Made by a program: the position numbers and the translations under genes. Shown here in pieces: positions 26,001 to 39,429 of a stretch of DNA of 64,000 bases (the stretch's first letter is position 1; every line of letters begins with the position of its first letter). Below the pieces are notes generated by a model, which saw nothing but the letters and a program-made list of their open reading frames with translations, was not told the origin of the DNA and did not search any database. The stretch is taken from positions 86,633,994 to 86,697,993 of the forward strand of contig JARCOQ010000003.1 in the NCBI GenBank assembly GCA_029207755.1, given 5' to 3'. The DNA comes from Chamaea fasciata (lineage: Eukaryota; Chordata; Aves; Passeriformes; Sylviidae).

Positions 26001-29000
26001 CTTGATGAACACTCAATGGGGGTGAAACATATTGTAAGATAAACTCTGAATTAGGCTCTCTTCTATTTGGTTTTCAGAAAAGGCTCTTAAATTATACCAG
26101 ATTTATCACTTTCATTGCAGCTCTGAAGTAACATGTCTTGGCACTTCAGCCCAAAGTGCCTTTTCTCTGGACATAATTTTATTCTTTAAACCTTCTGGAC
26201 TATTCAAGCTTGGTTTTGTGAATAAATTACATGTGATGAACCTATAATTTATTTATGGCTATGCAGGTGCTACCATGTGAAGACATCATATTATTAAGAG
26301 AGAAGAACATGTGTTCAAAAATTTTAAGGAAGTAGCAAAAGCAGTTATGGAAAATTAAATAAGATTATGGACATGGCATTGAAAAAAAATGGTTAGCGCT
26401 GTCATTTAAGAAATATTTCTATATTTATTTCCATAATATGAACAAAAATTGCACAGTATTGTCTTGACTAAAACTCTGTTATATGGGTTTTTTAATATAA
26501 AACACATAACCAAATTTTGTTTATAACTTTTTATTAAATGATGTAGATCAATAGGTTGTGATGTCCCTCAGAGTTTTCAGGTATTCAGTTTATCTATGCC
26601 AATTATTATTACTTATTTACATTGCTTTCTGCTGCAGAAAATGGACTGCATCTTTTCCTTAGTAATTTTGCCTACTTAACTTTTCATTAAACGTTAAATT
26701 GAGAGTTAGTTGCTGTGTCGTTTCTGTTTTACTCATCACGAGAAAATAATTTTTTATCAAGTTATTGCTCACAGTTTTCTCTGAAGAGCAAACTCAATGA
26801 CAATTATGAACTTACTAGGCATCTAGAAGGAAGAATTTCAACACAAAACATGAGGTTTTGTGAATATTATGCCCCAAGATTAAGGGTTATATTTTTTTGT
26901 GAAATTCTGGCTGTCATGCTCTCAATAAAACTTGTCAGTCTTTTACTCTCTACAAGATTCTTACAACTTTGAAAAAAGCAAGTCGACATTCTTTGGGACA
27001 TGGTTTAAGTACCTCCCTCTCTCTGCAGTTAGGAACAAGAAGAGCATGTCAAAACAAGTTGTCTATCTCAAATGAAGCAAGCCTTATTCTTCCTTCTGTC
27101 AGAGGAGGACGAGCTGTTAGGGGAAAAAGTCAGAAATATTTGAACGAATTCTTAAAAATAATTAATATAAAAGACATATTGGAGTTTTAGTAGAGTTTGA
27201 ATATTTTACAGGATTTCGTCTTGGATAGACTACTAATGAAATGTTCATTAAACAAGGAAAAGATATATTTATTTTTATGTTTATGCCATTTATCAGAATA
27301 TAATAGAAACTTCTGGTATCTGTGGTTCCAGGACAAGTCTGATATTGACTATTTTTCACAAAGATTATATTTAACATTACAAATAATTGACAGAAATGGT
27401 TGTAACGAACCACAGTAGAATACAGGCCAAGGTCATCTCTGACCCTTGAAGTTAAATATTTATATGCACATTTTTTTAGTACTAAAAATTTATTTGTGCT
27501 TCATTTGTGCAAATTTTGATCAATGTTACTGTTATATTTACTAACTTAAGTGAGTAACATAGTCAATACATAATTAAGAAAAAATCACTATCTTCTTGAA
27601 AGAGTTATGACTGCATGCATGAAGAAAATCCAAATATATAAGTACATATTTTTTACATATAAATCAAAATATTTTTAAAATAATTAAATACAATTGAATC
27701 AGAGAAGTTGAGAAAAAAATGGTTGTTTACAGCGGCTTGTATGGTCTTATCAAATTGACTCTAACCATTACTCGGACACATGGGAAATAATTTAATAATT
27801 TCCACACAAGGGACATTTTTAGAATTCAGAGAAATAAAATCATGTAGAAAAACAGAAGTGTGATTCAGTGATTCATCTATTCACCCATTGTGGATGCCTA
27901 CTTTGAGAAAAGATGAATCATTCCCTTGAAGCATCACACCTTTTCATTCCCTATAAAGAGGATCTAGATAGGTTGCACCTCACCTAACTGTAGTAATTTC
28001 CAGTATTGGTGGAACATTGGTGTATATATGTTTAGTCATCTTAACAGTCTGTACATCTCTGCACAGTCAGTGGAAGTGTAGTTTTATGATAAAATCATCT
28101 GAAAAAATACAGAAGCCTAATTCTAAACTAAAATAATTTCTTTTTCAAAAAACTTGTTTCTTTCACTGGCTCTAAAGGAAGCATGCAGTGATGAACTCAG
28201 GTGCAGACAAAGCATTATTCAATACATCACAAAACCACAAAAGAATTCTGACCCATTAATGTTTTGCAGTCCATTTGTGTGATGCCAGTGACACACAACA
28301 TGCCAGGAGCCAGCAAATCATGCCAGTATTATATTATATTATGGTGGAGCTAAGGAACTGGGGAGTGGATGATGTTGACTGTGTGATGTCATTCTGCAGG
28401 ATCATAAACCAATACTTGTCTCAGCACAATAACAAAAAAGCTGTCCTAAAAGATATTTCCATTTTCAATTATATGACCTAGTTAAGAAAAGCTCTTATTA
28501 CTACAGAGATAAAATGACTAGGAACACTAGTCTGGCAACAGCAAAAATTATACAGAAGCACTTAAAAAATATGTGTATCAAAGTCTATGGATCACTGATA
28601 TATCTTGAGGCAAAAGGGATTTTTCCACACTGAAATTACAATCTGCATAGATCTTTTTTAGGCAATGGATTTCTTCATTTAATTTCTTCATCAACTTCTT
28701 ATGATGACTTTTTAATTTTTTTCTAGATGGTTTTATTGAAAATATTTTAACCCATGGCCAGTAAAAATCCATACAGGAAGCAGATTAGCTCTATGTACAT
28801 AAACACACCAACATTTTCGCATGCAGAGAAATACATATGGGTAACAAGTAACAGGCAATATGATTAATTCTTTTTTTGCTGTGTCTGTTAAAAGTATCTG
28901 GTATTTTCCTCTGGTACAGCTTTAACATCTTCATTACCTCTGTTCTGCACAAAATGAAGGTTTGAAGGGACAAGGCAAGTATGCTACACTATGTGTACAG

Positions 29001-30261
29001 TCTTCCTGTCTTTTTCCTCCTGTCATTTACTAAAGGGATTGTATGCAGGCACTTACCCTGCCAGAATATTTGGTTTGCTTTCTAAAGGAAGTTAAGCCAT
29101 GTGAGATTTTAGCATGCAGACAGGTTCCATCATGACTGGCAGCTAAGAAAAAGCCTGGGTGACCCAGCAGATGGGAATGGAAGTTGGACCTGTCCTGTAC
29201 ATAGAAATTTTATAAATGGGAAGGGTGTTGGAAGATTGGTTGTAAGGTAAGGCTGAGAAAATGCTATTTCTTCATGCAGATCAGAGCTCACTTCAGATAT
29301 TATTTTAGTACTTGACTGACTCTCTTTTTCCTGTAGCCTCTCAGATGACTTCATCAATTTCTGAAGGCCACTGTAGCACATGTAACATGGAAGGAAGACC
29401 TAAGCCTTTCAAGAATGTTATTACTAAACAGGTATCTAATTTCTAAAGATTTATAATATTCCTGTGATTCTTTCATCTTATTTGAATGATGTATAGTTAG
29501 TTGTTTTGTTGATGGGCTTTTTGTTCTTCCCCCACCCTGACCCTTTTCAAAGTAACTGGCACTTTTTTTTGTGAACAGCTCATCCTGAATAGAAATTTAA
29601 ATGTTGAGAACTACAGCTAAAATACACAAACTCCTACTTAAAACCCCATTTTTACATTATTTTCTTCATGCACAAACTTTTCCATGTTTTCTCACAATCA
29701 AGAAGCAAGAATAATAATTAACTCTATGAATATTCATGGAAATTGCTTGGTTATTTTGACATAATTTTCATGGAACATCTATTCATTGTACCATGAAGAA
29801 AGGAAAGCCACAAAAAACGAGAAAGCTTGTAGTGTTGATAAAAACAAAGAAATGGGAATAAGCATGAATATGAACAAAACTATTTAAATGGTATTCATTT
29901 TCAATTGAAAAGCTGTGAGTTTAGAATGTCACACAATAAATACTTCTCTATGGACATTTCAAGAAAATCTTCTTGATAAAATTTAAAAATTAGTTTAAAA
30001 TTAATATTCATTTATTTCTAATATATGAAATGGATTATTCTGCTCTTCTGTTTGGCTGCAATGCTCTGGAAACTCTTTATTCCCAGCAATTAAAGCTTTA
30101 TTACCATAAACCCATATAATCAACATATGAATGAAAACAGAAAAACAAAATAATGTCAAGAAGTCAACAATTAAATTCAGAAAATGCCAAAATGATTTGA
30201 AAAATTTCTTACATATACAGACCCATAATGATATTTTATTTAATTATGAAATGATCTTTTT

Positions 30262-30322
30262 GGGGGCAGGACAGGGGAAGGCAAGTCAGGGAAGGAAAGG
30301 CAAGGCAATGCAAGGCAAGGGA
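30262..30322. repeat. Purine-rich degenerate GGCAA repeat
   Basis: A strand-asymmetric run of G, A and a few C and T with repeated GGCAA/GGAAG units. Its translation is the low-complexity peptide GAGQGKASQGRKGKAMQGKG, so the ORF across it is a repeat artefact. Confidence 0.75.
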
Positions 30323-31824
30323 CTTACATGTGGCACAAACATCACCCTCACAAGGGAAGACATGCAAGTTATATAATTTCATGTAAAAGGATCTACACAT
30401 TTCAAGTTTTCACAACTTAAAACTAGTGTCATGATATTTTGAAGTATTTTTAATTCCAAATGAATATCAGTATTTAGCTATGAATAGACTAAAAAGGAAG
30501 TTCTCATGCCTGTAGATACTGGGCTAAAGCACAAAGCAAAATTAATATACATAATTATGGTTGTGAAATGTGGCAAAGAGCCTAGATACGGAGCTTAGGC
30601 ACTTCAGTAACTATTTGGTACCGGATTCTTCAAAATATAATGTAACCCTGCCTAAGATTTTAGCACAGCGAGTGATCTTAAAAAACTTAAATGAAGTGCA
30701 GTGGGATCACAGTGCAAATATTAAAGAGAGATGTTTAAACATTACCATTAGTTTTAAAACTCTTCTGTGTCTAGACATCTTTCTCTGTCCTCATTATGGA
30801 CTTTTTTCTTTTTATGCAACTGAAGAGGGAAAATGTTGTTGTTTTAAAAGAAAACTTGTTGGAAAGCCTTTAAACAAATGCATACTCTTTACCCAGAAAT
30901 CTATCATTTCAGTGTGTTTACAAACCTGAGGAGATTTAATTTTTTTTTAATTTACTTTTAGTGAGCAACGCTAATAGCCAGTCTATAAGCCTCTCAAGCC
31001 TCTCCTTTTTGACACAGACCATGTTGTTAGCAACTATGCTTTCTGAATTTATATATATGTATAAAAAAAGTATCTCTAGGCATTTACATGTAATATTTAT
31101 ATAAATAAATAATATTGAAGATTTATTCTTTATCTGTGTAATTCTACATATTAAAAAAATACAAATATTAATAGCAGAAATTCTATCTATTGCACTCTGT
31201 ATTCTTGTTCTGGTTCCTTGGGAAATAACAATCTTACACTTGAACTAGTCTTTTCCTGTTTTAAAAAAAGTAAGTAATTTTTTGTGTTTAATCCCCCAGC
31301 AGTCTTATTCTCTTGTCTTAATTACAATAGCATGTATTTGAATGTGGTGGTCATTGTGTATTTCAATATAAATGACATAAGATTAAGAGAACAGTCTTAT
31401 GAATACCTTTGTGGTACATTAGAGGCAACAGTGAGTGGTAATAATGACTTCTTTGTATGGCATTAGACATCATTTACATTTGGTGGTGACACATTTCTAT
31501 AGATTGTAGTACTCTAGAGAATCAACGTCTCCTGATGATTCGCCTCTAATTGATGAGTTTTATCCTTTCTTACTAAAATGTCAAAATTTTCTTCAGTCAT
31601 GAAAGATATATAATACCATTAAAATAACAATAGTATATTAAGCTACTATCTAATGAACCTTTTTTGAAAATGCAGGCTTTGGAAACCTTTGCAAAGTACA
31701 CATTGTTTTAGTTACTCAGACATCAAGAAGTACAAAATATGAGATAGTGATGTTTTTCTATTGCACCATGCAAGCTATGCAACCACAGCAAATGCTGAAA
31801 CAAAGATTCTGTGATATATGATGG

Positions 31825-31877
31825 AAAAAAAAACAACAACAAACCAAACCCAAACCAACAAAATAAAACAAAAAAAG
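31825..31877. repeat. A-rich AAC/AAACC low-complexity tract
   Basis: About 53 bases of A and C with one T, made of AAC, AAACC and AAAAC units. Confidence 0.8.
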
Positions 31878-34162
31878 CAACATCGTTACTTAAATTATGC
31901 ATAAATAGGTTACCTGAGGATGCAAATGGGTTACCTGAGGCAAGAATAAAACACCCTAGAGACTAATCTATAGCAGAAATTGAGTAGAAAGCTTTATTAT
32001 ATATTCTTAATTATTTTTAAAAGCTGGCAAAATCAAAATGTTCAATTAAATAAGTGGAAATCATAACCATATTCTTTTTTTCATCTTGATCTTGTAGCTT
32101 AAGTTAAAATGATAGTGGACTCAGCAAAGCTGTGTTAAGTTGCTAAAGTATGGATTTACAGAGTGTGTTCTAAAGCCTGTTTGTGTTCTGAGCCTCAGTC
32201 GATACAGTTTACCAATGATGGTAGAATGCTATTTAATTAAGAAAGTTCATAGAGCATTTTGGTGCAACTTAAACAGTGATGGTCTTGGTTCAAGTGTCCA
32301 ATTCACTCAACAAAATATGACAGACATTAATGACTAAGAAATTACACTCTACTGGGTGACAGCAAATAGCTCACTCTGTACTGGGAAACACCATCTAGCT
32401 GTGAGCAGAATTTATAGTGCAACATATAAAAATCAATAGACTCAATTCACCTATGCCCTACAGCATACCTCCATGATTTTCTATAGTTATCTTTCTGCCC
32501 AGCCTTTCTTTACAGCTGTCTTTGATCATATCTTTCTCTTTTCACCTACTATATAATGTAACCAATATTTGCTTAGCAGTTTATCAGAGATGGCCAGTTT
32601 AAATCTGAAGGCTTTCTTCCATAGCAAAAGATCTTAACAGAATTCATCTAATGTCTACACTGACGAACTACAAGTAACCTTTATGGGTATTAGGTCAGGT
32701 CCCAGATCAGCAGAGCTGTCTAGAAAGAACTGCTAAATTGCAACCAGTAGTCTGGAATGCACTGGCTTCAAAAAAATAGCCTTTTTTCTTGCTTTGAAGC
32801 ACTATAAAAACTGCTGTCTCTCCATCTATAGCCTCTAACACTGATTTTGTGACAGTTCTGATCTCCTTGAACGTATAATGTCTTTTTAAAAAGATGTACT
32901 GGAAGCAGAATAAAACACCAAATTCATGTCTTTAGTTAGAAATATAACAAAACTCCAAATACAGCATTTTAACAAAAAAATCACAAAATTTTGAAACCTT
33001 TTTTCCCTATGAACCAGGAAACACCAGTCAGAGACAAATCATTTGTTTACAGCTTTGAAATAAAATAGTCTTTCAGCTCATCTCCACAAATTATTTTATA
33101 AGGAATTTCACTGAATCTAGAAGGAAACAAATATCAACACAGAAAGAAAAAGAATTTTTAAATTCTTTTTAAAAATCAAATGCATTTATTATGTTTACAG
33201 TAAAAGATCATAAGAAATTATTAAACATAGCGGACACTTTAACAAATAATTATTTCTTAATTTCTTTACCACATCTCCTAAAAGAATGGATACAGGATAT
33301 TTTAAAAATTGGATGTTCCTTTTAAAGAATGATCATTCCAAGTCATCTGTCAACCAGAGCACAGACTAGTTTCGTGACATAAAATTAATATAATCAAATC
33401 TACTACTGTTCAATTTTTTTTTGTGCGAATAAATGTTTGTGAGTCTAAATTTCCTTTAACTAAAAGTTCATTTGTCCTCTGTTTCCCCTTGATTTCATAT
33501 TTTCCATTCTGTAGTGTAATGAATTGTTCCAACTCTATTTGATCAGTGGCACTAACTAGTATTAGTACAAATCAGGGAACAACTCACATTTAATACATTA
33601 TTTAATACCTTTTAGTAAGTAAGAGGGACATCAAATTAAGTCAGGGTCTAGAGTGGAGGGATTGGCTGCCTTAGCTAACCTTATAGAGACCGAAGAACCA
33701 AAAAACAAAGGCAGAGGAATCCTTTCATAATTTCTAGATAAGTTGGAGAATTCAGTGTTACAGAATGTTATGGTATGTATGGGCTCCAGGGTTGGCAGGG
33801 AAGAAATGTCACAGAAAAGACATCCGTTTTGTGACCATAAACACACAGATACTATATCTGGCTCAGAAAGTCCCTGATCTACAAATCATTGAAGGTTGAA
33901 TTAAATTCCCAGAAGTAAGGCTGGGCTTTTTCCAATACTGTTCAATATAAGAACACTCTAGAAGTCAATAAGTGAGTGTGATGAACTTTTGGTCTGATTC
34001 ATCATGAAAAATCTGCTAACAAATAATCCATGAACAGTTGTGTAGCCTATTTTGTTATGTCACTATCCAAAAATATTTAAGCAATCTGATTAGACTAACA
34101 AGAAGGATTTTTGGAAACTGCTGATGTTTTTGCTTCCTCAATCAGGAGGTAGAAAAAACACC

Positions 34163-34165
<3 letters not shown>

Positions 34166-34198
<33 letters not shown>
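34166..34198. repeat. Poly(T) run, 33 bases
   Basis: An uninterrupted run of T. No recognisable element precedes or follows it, so it need not be a retroposon tail. Its length may be inexact in the assembly. Confidence 0.85.
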
Positions 34199-34202
<4 letters not shown>

Positions 34203-34821
34203 TAATAACAAAATATTTGATATTTTAAAAATTTAATCTGCTCTTCTGCTGTTATATACCAATGTCACCTTAATTTCAATGTAGAGGATAATTTTTTCTT
34301 CACAATGGAGACATCCAGTATTTCTTTTGAGAATTTCACACCTTAACAAAAACAAGGATGCTAATGCTGAATAAAAAAGACCTATACATATAGATAGACC
34401 TGCCCATATATAGAAAACATTGTACAGTTTCAGAAATGATTTTCAGTTTTTCCACATCTGTTCATTGTTTATATTTTACTTTTTTTTTTTCAGATTAATT
34501 ATTCCCTTTGAAAATTACATATAGACAGGAAAACAATCTCAATTAGTAACAATGCAAATAGATTGAGAATTCTCAATCTTTTAACAAAATCTAGGGGTTT
34601 GTTAAATTGATTTTTGTTTTCCTCTTCCTTTCACTAGCACTTCAGTTCACTTCAGTTGCAAGTTAAGCAAATATTTTACAGGAAATCAGTCTATCTAACT
34701 GCAATAACCCTAAATTTGAGTTTCTGCCTTCAAGAGCACATAATTTGTATCCCGAGGTCTTCAGGGATATCTACAGCACATTGCTTGTAGTCCGGTAAGA
34801 CTTATTTCTGTCATTATCAGT

Positions 34822-35160
34822 GGGATGGCCTGGTCCTGGTGCTGACCCCTCGGAGAGGTGGCTCAGCCTGACCGTGGGCTGGGTGTCACAGGTTTAACCA
34901 CTGCCGCAGGGCCAGCGGCTGCTGCCTCCCCTGCTCTAGCTTCAGCCCTGGAGGTTGTCCCCCTTCTGCAATCACTGCCTGAAAAGCCATCCCCTTTAGT
35001 GAACCTGGGCCTGAGGGCTGAGGGATGTAGCCCAGAGAAAAGGGGTCATCCTGGGAAGGAGTGTTTTATGCAACAGTTTCTTCTGTTTTGTTACTGAGTC
35101 TCTCCTGTGCCACACATGGTATTCCTTCCTCTGCAGTCTGTGCCAGAGAGCTCACTATCT
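34822..35160. other. G+C-rich patch of unknown origin
   Basis: A sharp rise in G+C against the A+T-rich surroundings. A 79-codon + strand ORF (34858-35097) is rich in alanine, proline and leucine (TTAAGPAAAASPALASAL), which reflects composition more than homology. Few CpGs are present, so it is not a CpG island. It may be an LTR or other repeat fragment; I do not recognise it. Confidence 0.3.
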
Positions 35161-36694
35161 AAATTAGTCAGCACTCGACATGACTAGCTCAGTGATTTTT
35201 CTGCTGAAATAATGGAAATAGAAAAGAGAAGTTTCAATACATTTATATTGAAGTAGAAAGCCTTGGCTTTGACAGGAATAATTGTGCCACTTTGTGTTTG
35301 GTTCATAGAAAGATCTTCAAAGAGTGATGAACACCCAAATAAGTAACCTCCTGACAATCCACTTAATTACAATAAATTAGGAGAAAATATTGTTTTAGCA
35401 GAAGAAAATCACTACAGTTGTCTCTAACAAGACACTTAATTATATACATCAAGGGGAATTTCTTAAGGGACATATTTTTTCTTCAGCTATGTAACTCATT
35501 TAACATATTTCCATCTTTGTAAATGTGACTGGGGAGATACATCAAACTGGATAAATTAGATCTAATTTCATCACACATATAAACTTTGTAAAAGTTCCAA
35601 CAAATCAAGAAAGATTAAATCCCAAAGCTGATTTTGACTTTAATAAGAATTATATTTTATACTTGTGATGAGTGACTAAATTCAAGTGTAATATCTTAAA
35701 AACATACTGAAATGAAACACTGTCATTGTTTTACAGTTCAACCAGATGTTTAGAGTTATGAATGGTAATACAAATTTGAAATACAAAACAAAATGTAATC
35801 AAGAAGCATGAAAGAACCTTATTTTATGATTAGGATTTTTCCCGTTAAATCACATGACTAAAATTTTAATTTAGGAGATAAAGCAGACTGGAAATTGTGT
35901 CTAAGATATACATATATATTTTGCTTAAAAAAAAAGATACATTGCAGGCCAAATAACAGAAGAAAAGAATCTACCCTCAGGACTGTATGAATTACCTATC
36001 TAAACACATAGACATGGACACATTGTCACAAGTACATGTACTTACACACACAGGAGTATACAGAATATAAATAATCTTACACATTACACCAAAAAATAGA
36101 AAAGATAAATTCTTACATAAAGCACTGCGAGTATGTATTGTTATATTTCATGAAACCCTCTCCTACTGTTATCTGAGACAACAAACTGCAAACAGAAGCT
36201 GCCAAAAAAAAAAGATGGCTACCAGAAATACTTCAGCTTCTACTTATCAGTCCTAAGGGGTATCAAATGCTGGTGAAAAAATCTTGAAGACTGAAAGGAT
36301 TAATGCTCATGATTTAATTATAATTCAGTTTACATAGGAGTATTGGATCATGATGCTGTCTTGTGTTTTAAATCAAGACAATTCAGAAAAAGACTGGACA
36401 ACTACTTTCATAGTAGTTTCTGAGTCACATATGTTTAAAACAATTTTATAAAACTAGTTTATCCTTTTTCCAATGTAGAGAGCATATTTTAAACTGTGTT
36501 TTTGATTCAGATTTAAAATATCAAGCTTAAAAAGTCACCAAAGTAAGAAAAAAATGTTAGACTATATATTGTTCCTTAAAGGATTGTATCTTGAAGCTAT
36601 TTTTCATGACTGAAGGCCTTTTCCTGTCCTGAACTAAGTCATCAGCTAGAACTTTCAATGGAAAAGCTCACAAAATGAGGACAGAAGCTGGTTT

Positions 36695-36754
36695 AAAAAA
36701 AAAAAAAAAAAAAAAAATTAATTTGGTGTATATATATATATATATATATATATA
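36695..36754. repeat. Poly(A) plus (TA)n compound microsatellite
   Basis: 23 A in a row, a 12-base spacer, then 13 TA units at 36729-36754 followed by a T run. It is likely to vary in length between individuals. Confidence 0.9.
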
Positions 36755-36759
36755 TTTTT

Positions 36760-37080
36760 AAATCAGCTTCCGGTCTATTAAATTCTCATGGTTAGAAGTA
36801 TTTGGATTCCTCCCAGCCTGGTGACATAATTTTAAATTTTCTTTATTTTTAATTTGTTTCACATTTAAATTGTGCCCTGAGGACTGCATTCCATCTGCTT
36901 ACCAGGCAAATGACAAATAGCTTGCAAATTAATGATCTCAAGCTGTGAGGAACCTCTTTCTCTTGAGTTCAAAACTCATATGAATTCAATGTTGAAGTTC
37001 CTAACATTTTTGAAGGTCTGAAATGCCATTAGTGAACTACATAATGAGGCACATTTTGAAGTGTGTAATAAGATGTCCTT
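36760..37080. promoter_or_regulatory. Candidate conserved non-coding element
   Basis: Repeat-free, balanced sequence just after the compound microsatellite. TTGCAAATTAATGATC at 36922-36937 combines an octamer-like TGCAAAT with a homeodomain TTAAT core. AATTCAATGTTGAAG and TGCCATTAGTG occur further on. No coding signal is seen. It is motif-based inference only. Confidence 0.22.
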
Positions 37081-39429
37081 GTAAGAAGATTGTAATTTTT
37101 TTATGTTTCCATTGCATTTTTTCCCCACAAAACTCTATACAACTTTGAGCTATTTTTATTTCTTCTATTTACATAATACCACTTGGTAGGTGAAGCTACA
37201 TAGGTCTTCCAGCTAATGGATTGAACACTGGCAAATCAATTTCATGTCTTACTCTCATTAGGAAAAATGAAATCAAGAGATACAGAATATTTTCTTTATA
37301 TCTTGTTTTCAAATTCTTAGTATAAATAATCATTTATGACTCAGATAATAGATGCTACTTTTTTCCAGAAACCAGATTAAAACAAGGGGACTTTTATCAT
37401 CTTGGTGATATGTATATTGATTAAGTTGTAATTGGACACATTGGCACTAGAGTTCTGGAATGGGTAAATATGGCATAAGACCTTTTGTAGAGAAATCACA
37501 CTATTTTGTAGCAATTAGAGATTTGAAAGAACAGTAGAGTATCTCAAATATCTTTAAAAAGTTATGTTTAGATTACTGAATCCTGATTTTGGTCAACACA
37601 GCTAGTTGCAGTACATTAGAACTGTGCCATAATGATGGACAATGATGGACACCACAAGTTAATTACATTAACATTGCTTCATAAAGAGCAACAGATGTCC
37701 CAACTGTGTCTACAGACTGCAATTTATTTTTCATGCTAGTAGGGTCTTGGAGCTCACAGAGTTGATTTTTGATTAAACTACACTGAAAGGTTTAATTCAG
37801 GAGCATATATATTTAAGATATTTAGACTGCTAATGGCTTTTTCTAGCCATGGTAATTGACAAGATTCTAGCCAGAGCAAATTCTCCTTACACCTTACAAT
37901 GAAAATATTCTAATTGAAGGAATAAAAATGAAGGAACACAACGAAGGTGCCCCCTACACATCATCTGAGTTTCTCCAATTACTTTATTGACTACATTACC
38001 ATTAACCATAATGTGATTTAAAATACTTTGCCTCCATCCACATACCTCAATTGAGATATCAATCTTGAACTGAAACCAAGCACAGAAAAAAAATGCAAGT
38101 GAAAAATAAGAAAAAGAACACAATATCTACTAGTCATCTTGAACAATTACTCTATTTTCAAATGTTCTAATCTGAACAGCCTCAGGGTTTTCATATGATC
38201 ACTCATCCCCAAACAGTTATGGTCTTCATTTTCCTAGATGCACTAGGGAACTCTTTTAGACTCGTCTCTCTTCTATTGGAAATATTATTCGGGAAATCTC
38301 TGTAACTATAAAACTGAGAAATGTTCTTGGGCCTATGACAGAAAACATCAAGTGAGGAAAATTTTACACTATGATACAAGTATTCTAGACAAGAATACTT
38401 TAAAAAAAAATTTAGCTTCTAGTCACATTACGGTATATGAATCAAAACCACTTTAGTCAATTGTGCTTCTCAGAGCTTTCTTCTGAAATACAAAAGGACA
38501 TATTAATCTTGTTGAATTATCACTACAAATATAAATCAGATGCCCAGTTCTATTCTTTTTTTTGTCCTGATAAAACAACTCATTTAACACCACTATCTTA
38601 TTAATGCAATTTGTTTATTTAGACATTCTGCATTTTGTTTTCAACCTACAGTTCTGAAATCTGAAGCCTACTCTAAGAGTTTCATAAATTTGCTTATTGA
38701 GCAGGTTATCTTTGTAATTTACCTCTACAAAACCTACAATGTTTCCAGTCAATTATGAAGTTTAGTTACATTGTCTCAATTTTTGTGTTTGTGTTTATTT
38801 ATCTCACAAAACTGAAAACCCTTAAAAATAGATATTGACTATCCATGGGTTGAGGAATCTTCTCAGAAAATTTTGGCTAGCAAAGGCAGAAGTGTTCATT
38901 AGCACTGTAGTCTGTCCCATTCACTCCACAATTCCTTCATCTTCATATGAACAAACTAAATAGATGAAAATGGGATAATTCTGGATGAAAATGTAATTTT
39001 AGAATTTAATTTTCTTTATTCTTAAAGAAAAAGAACACAAGATCCCATGAGGCTATAAGATGTTAATTGCTGGTACATCTACTGCTCTCAAAGAACAGTG
39101 GCCAAAGGAAGAGACTCCATGAAAGAAGACAAGATAGGTGGCTTTATTATGGAAGATTTTTATATACATTGAAACACTGCATAAGAAAAGTATTAAAGAT
39201 GTTGCTTTGTTTAATTTCAAAAGAACTTCTTTGCAAAGGAGTCATTAATTATTCAACATTTCTTCTTTGTCTCAGAAGAACATAAAGTAATGTAATGATA
39301 ATTGTAATTTTCACAATTTATTTTGCTTTGTCACATCATCTTACATATATGCTATAAATTTAACTCATCCATTAAAACATTCAATTATTAAAAAAAAATA
39401 AAGAGAGTGAGATTCTTTCATGAAATTCC
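37081..39429. other. A+T-rich non-coding DNA with a possible old CR1 relic
   Basis: No gene is seen. At about 38160-38260 the + strand reads tctgaacagcctcagggttt and nearby catatgatcactcatcccca. This faintly resembles the antisense CR1 stretch ctgaacagccccagctctct...cctcatatgagagatgctcc. If real, it is a very old antisense CR1 copy, but the match is too weak for a separate call. Confidence 0.4.

Larger units (their letters stand above)
22481..36694. other. Long gene-free, transposon-poor A+T-rich interval
   Basis: No gene is recognised in about 14 kb. Its contents are simple repeats: (TA)n at 22999-23012, (AATC)n at about 24048-24062, a purine-rich GGCAA tract at 30262-30322, an A/C tract at 31825-31877 and poly(T) at 34166-34198. 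A G+C-richer patch lies at about 34820-35160. The longest ORF is 119 codons (30570-30929 +), with no resemblance to a family I know. A 12-base direct repeat GGTTACCTGAGG occurs at 31908 and 31929. Confidence 0.5.

Noticed and set aside
25931..26010. Possible antisense CR1 3' end (atcatagaattttagtgcat)
   Set aside because: Only the first 15 or so bases match well, and the next conserved UTR blocks are absent. I cannot support it.
30262..30322. Gly/Lys/Gln-rich peptide GAGQGKASQGRKGKAMQGKG
   Set aside because: It comes from a degenerate GGCAA purine repeat.
30570..30929. 119-codon + strand ORF
   Set aside because: Composition is rich in K, N, L, F and S, as expected of A+T-rich chance ORFs, and no homolog is recognised.
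38160..38260. Possible very old antisense CR1 copy
   Set aside because: Similarity to the ctgaacagcc...cctcatatgag region is too patchy for a feature call by eye; noted inside the interval description.
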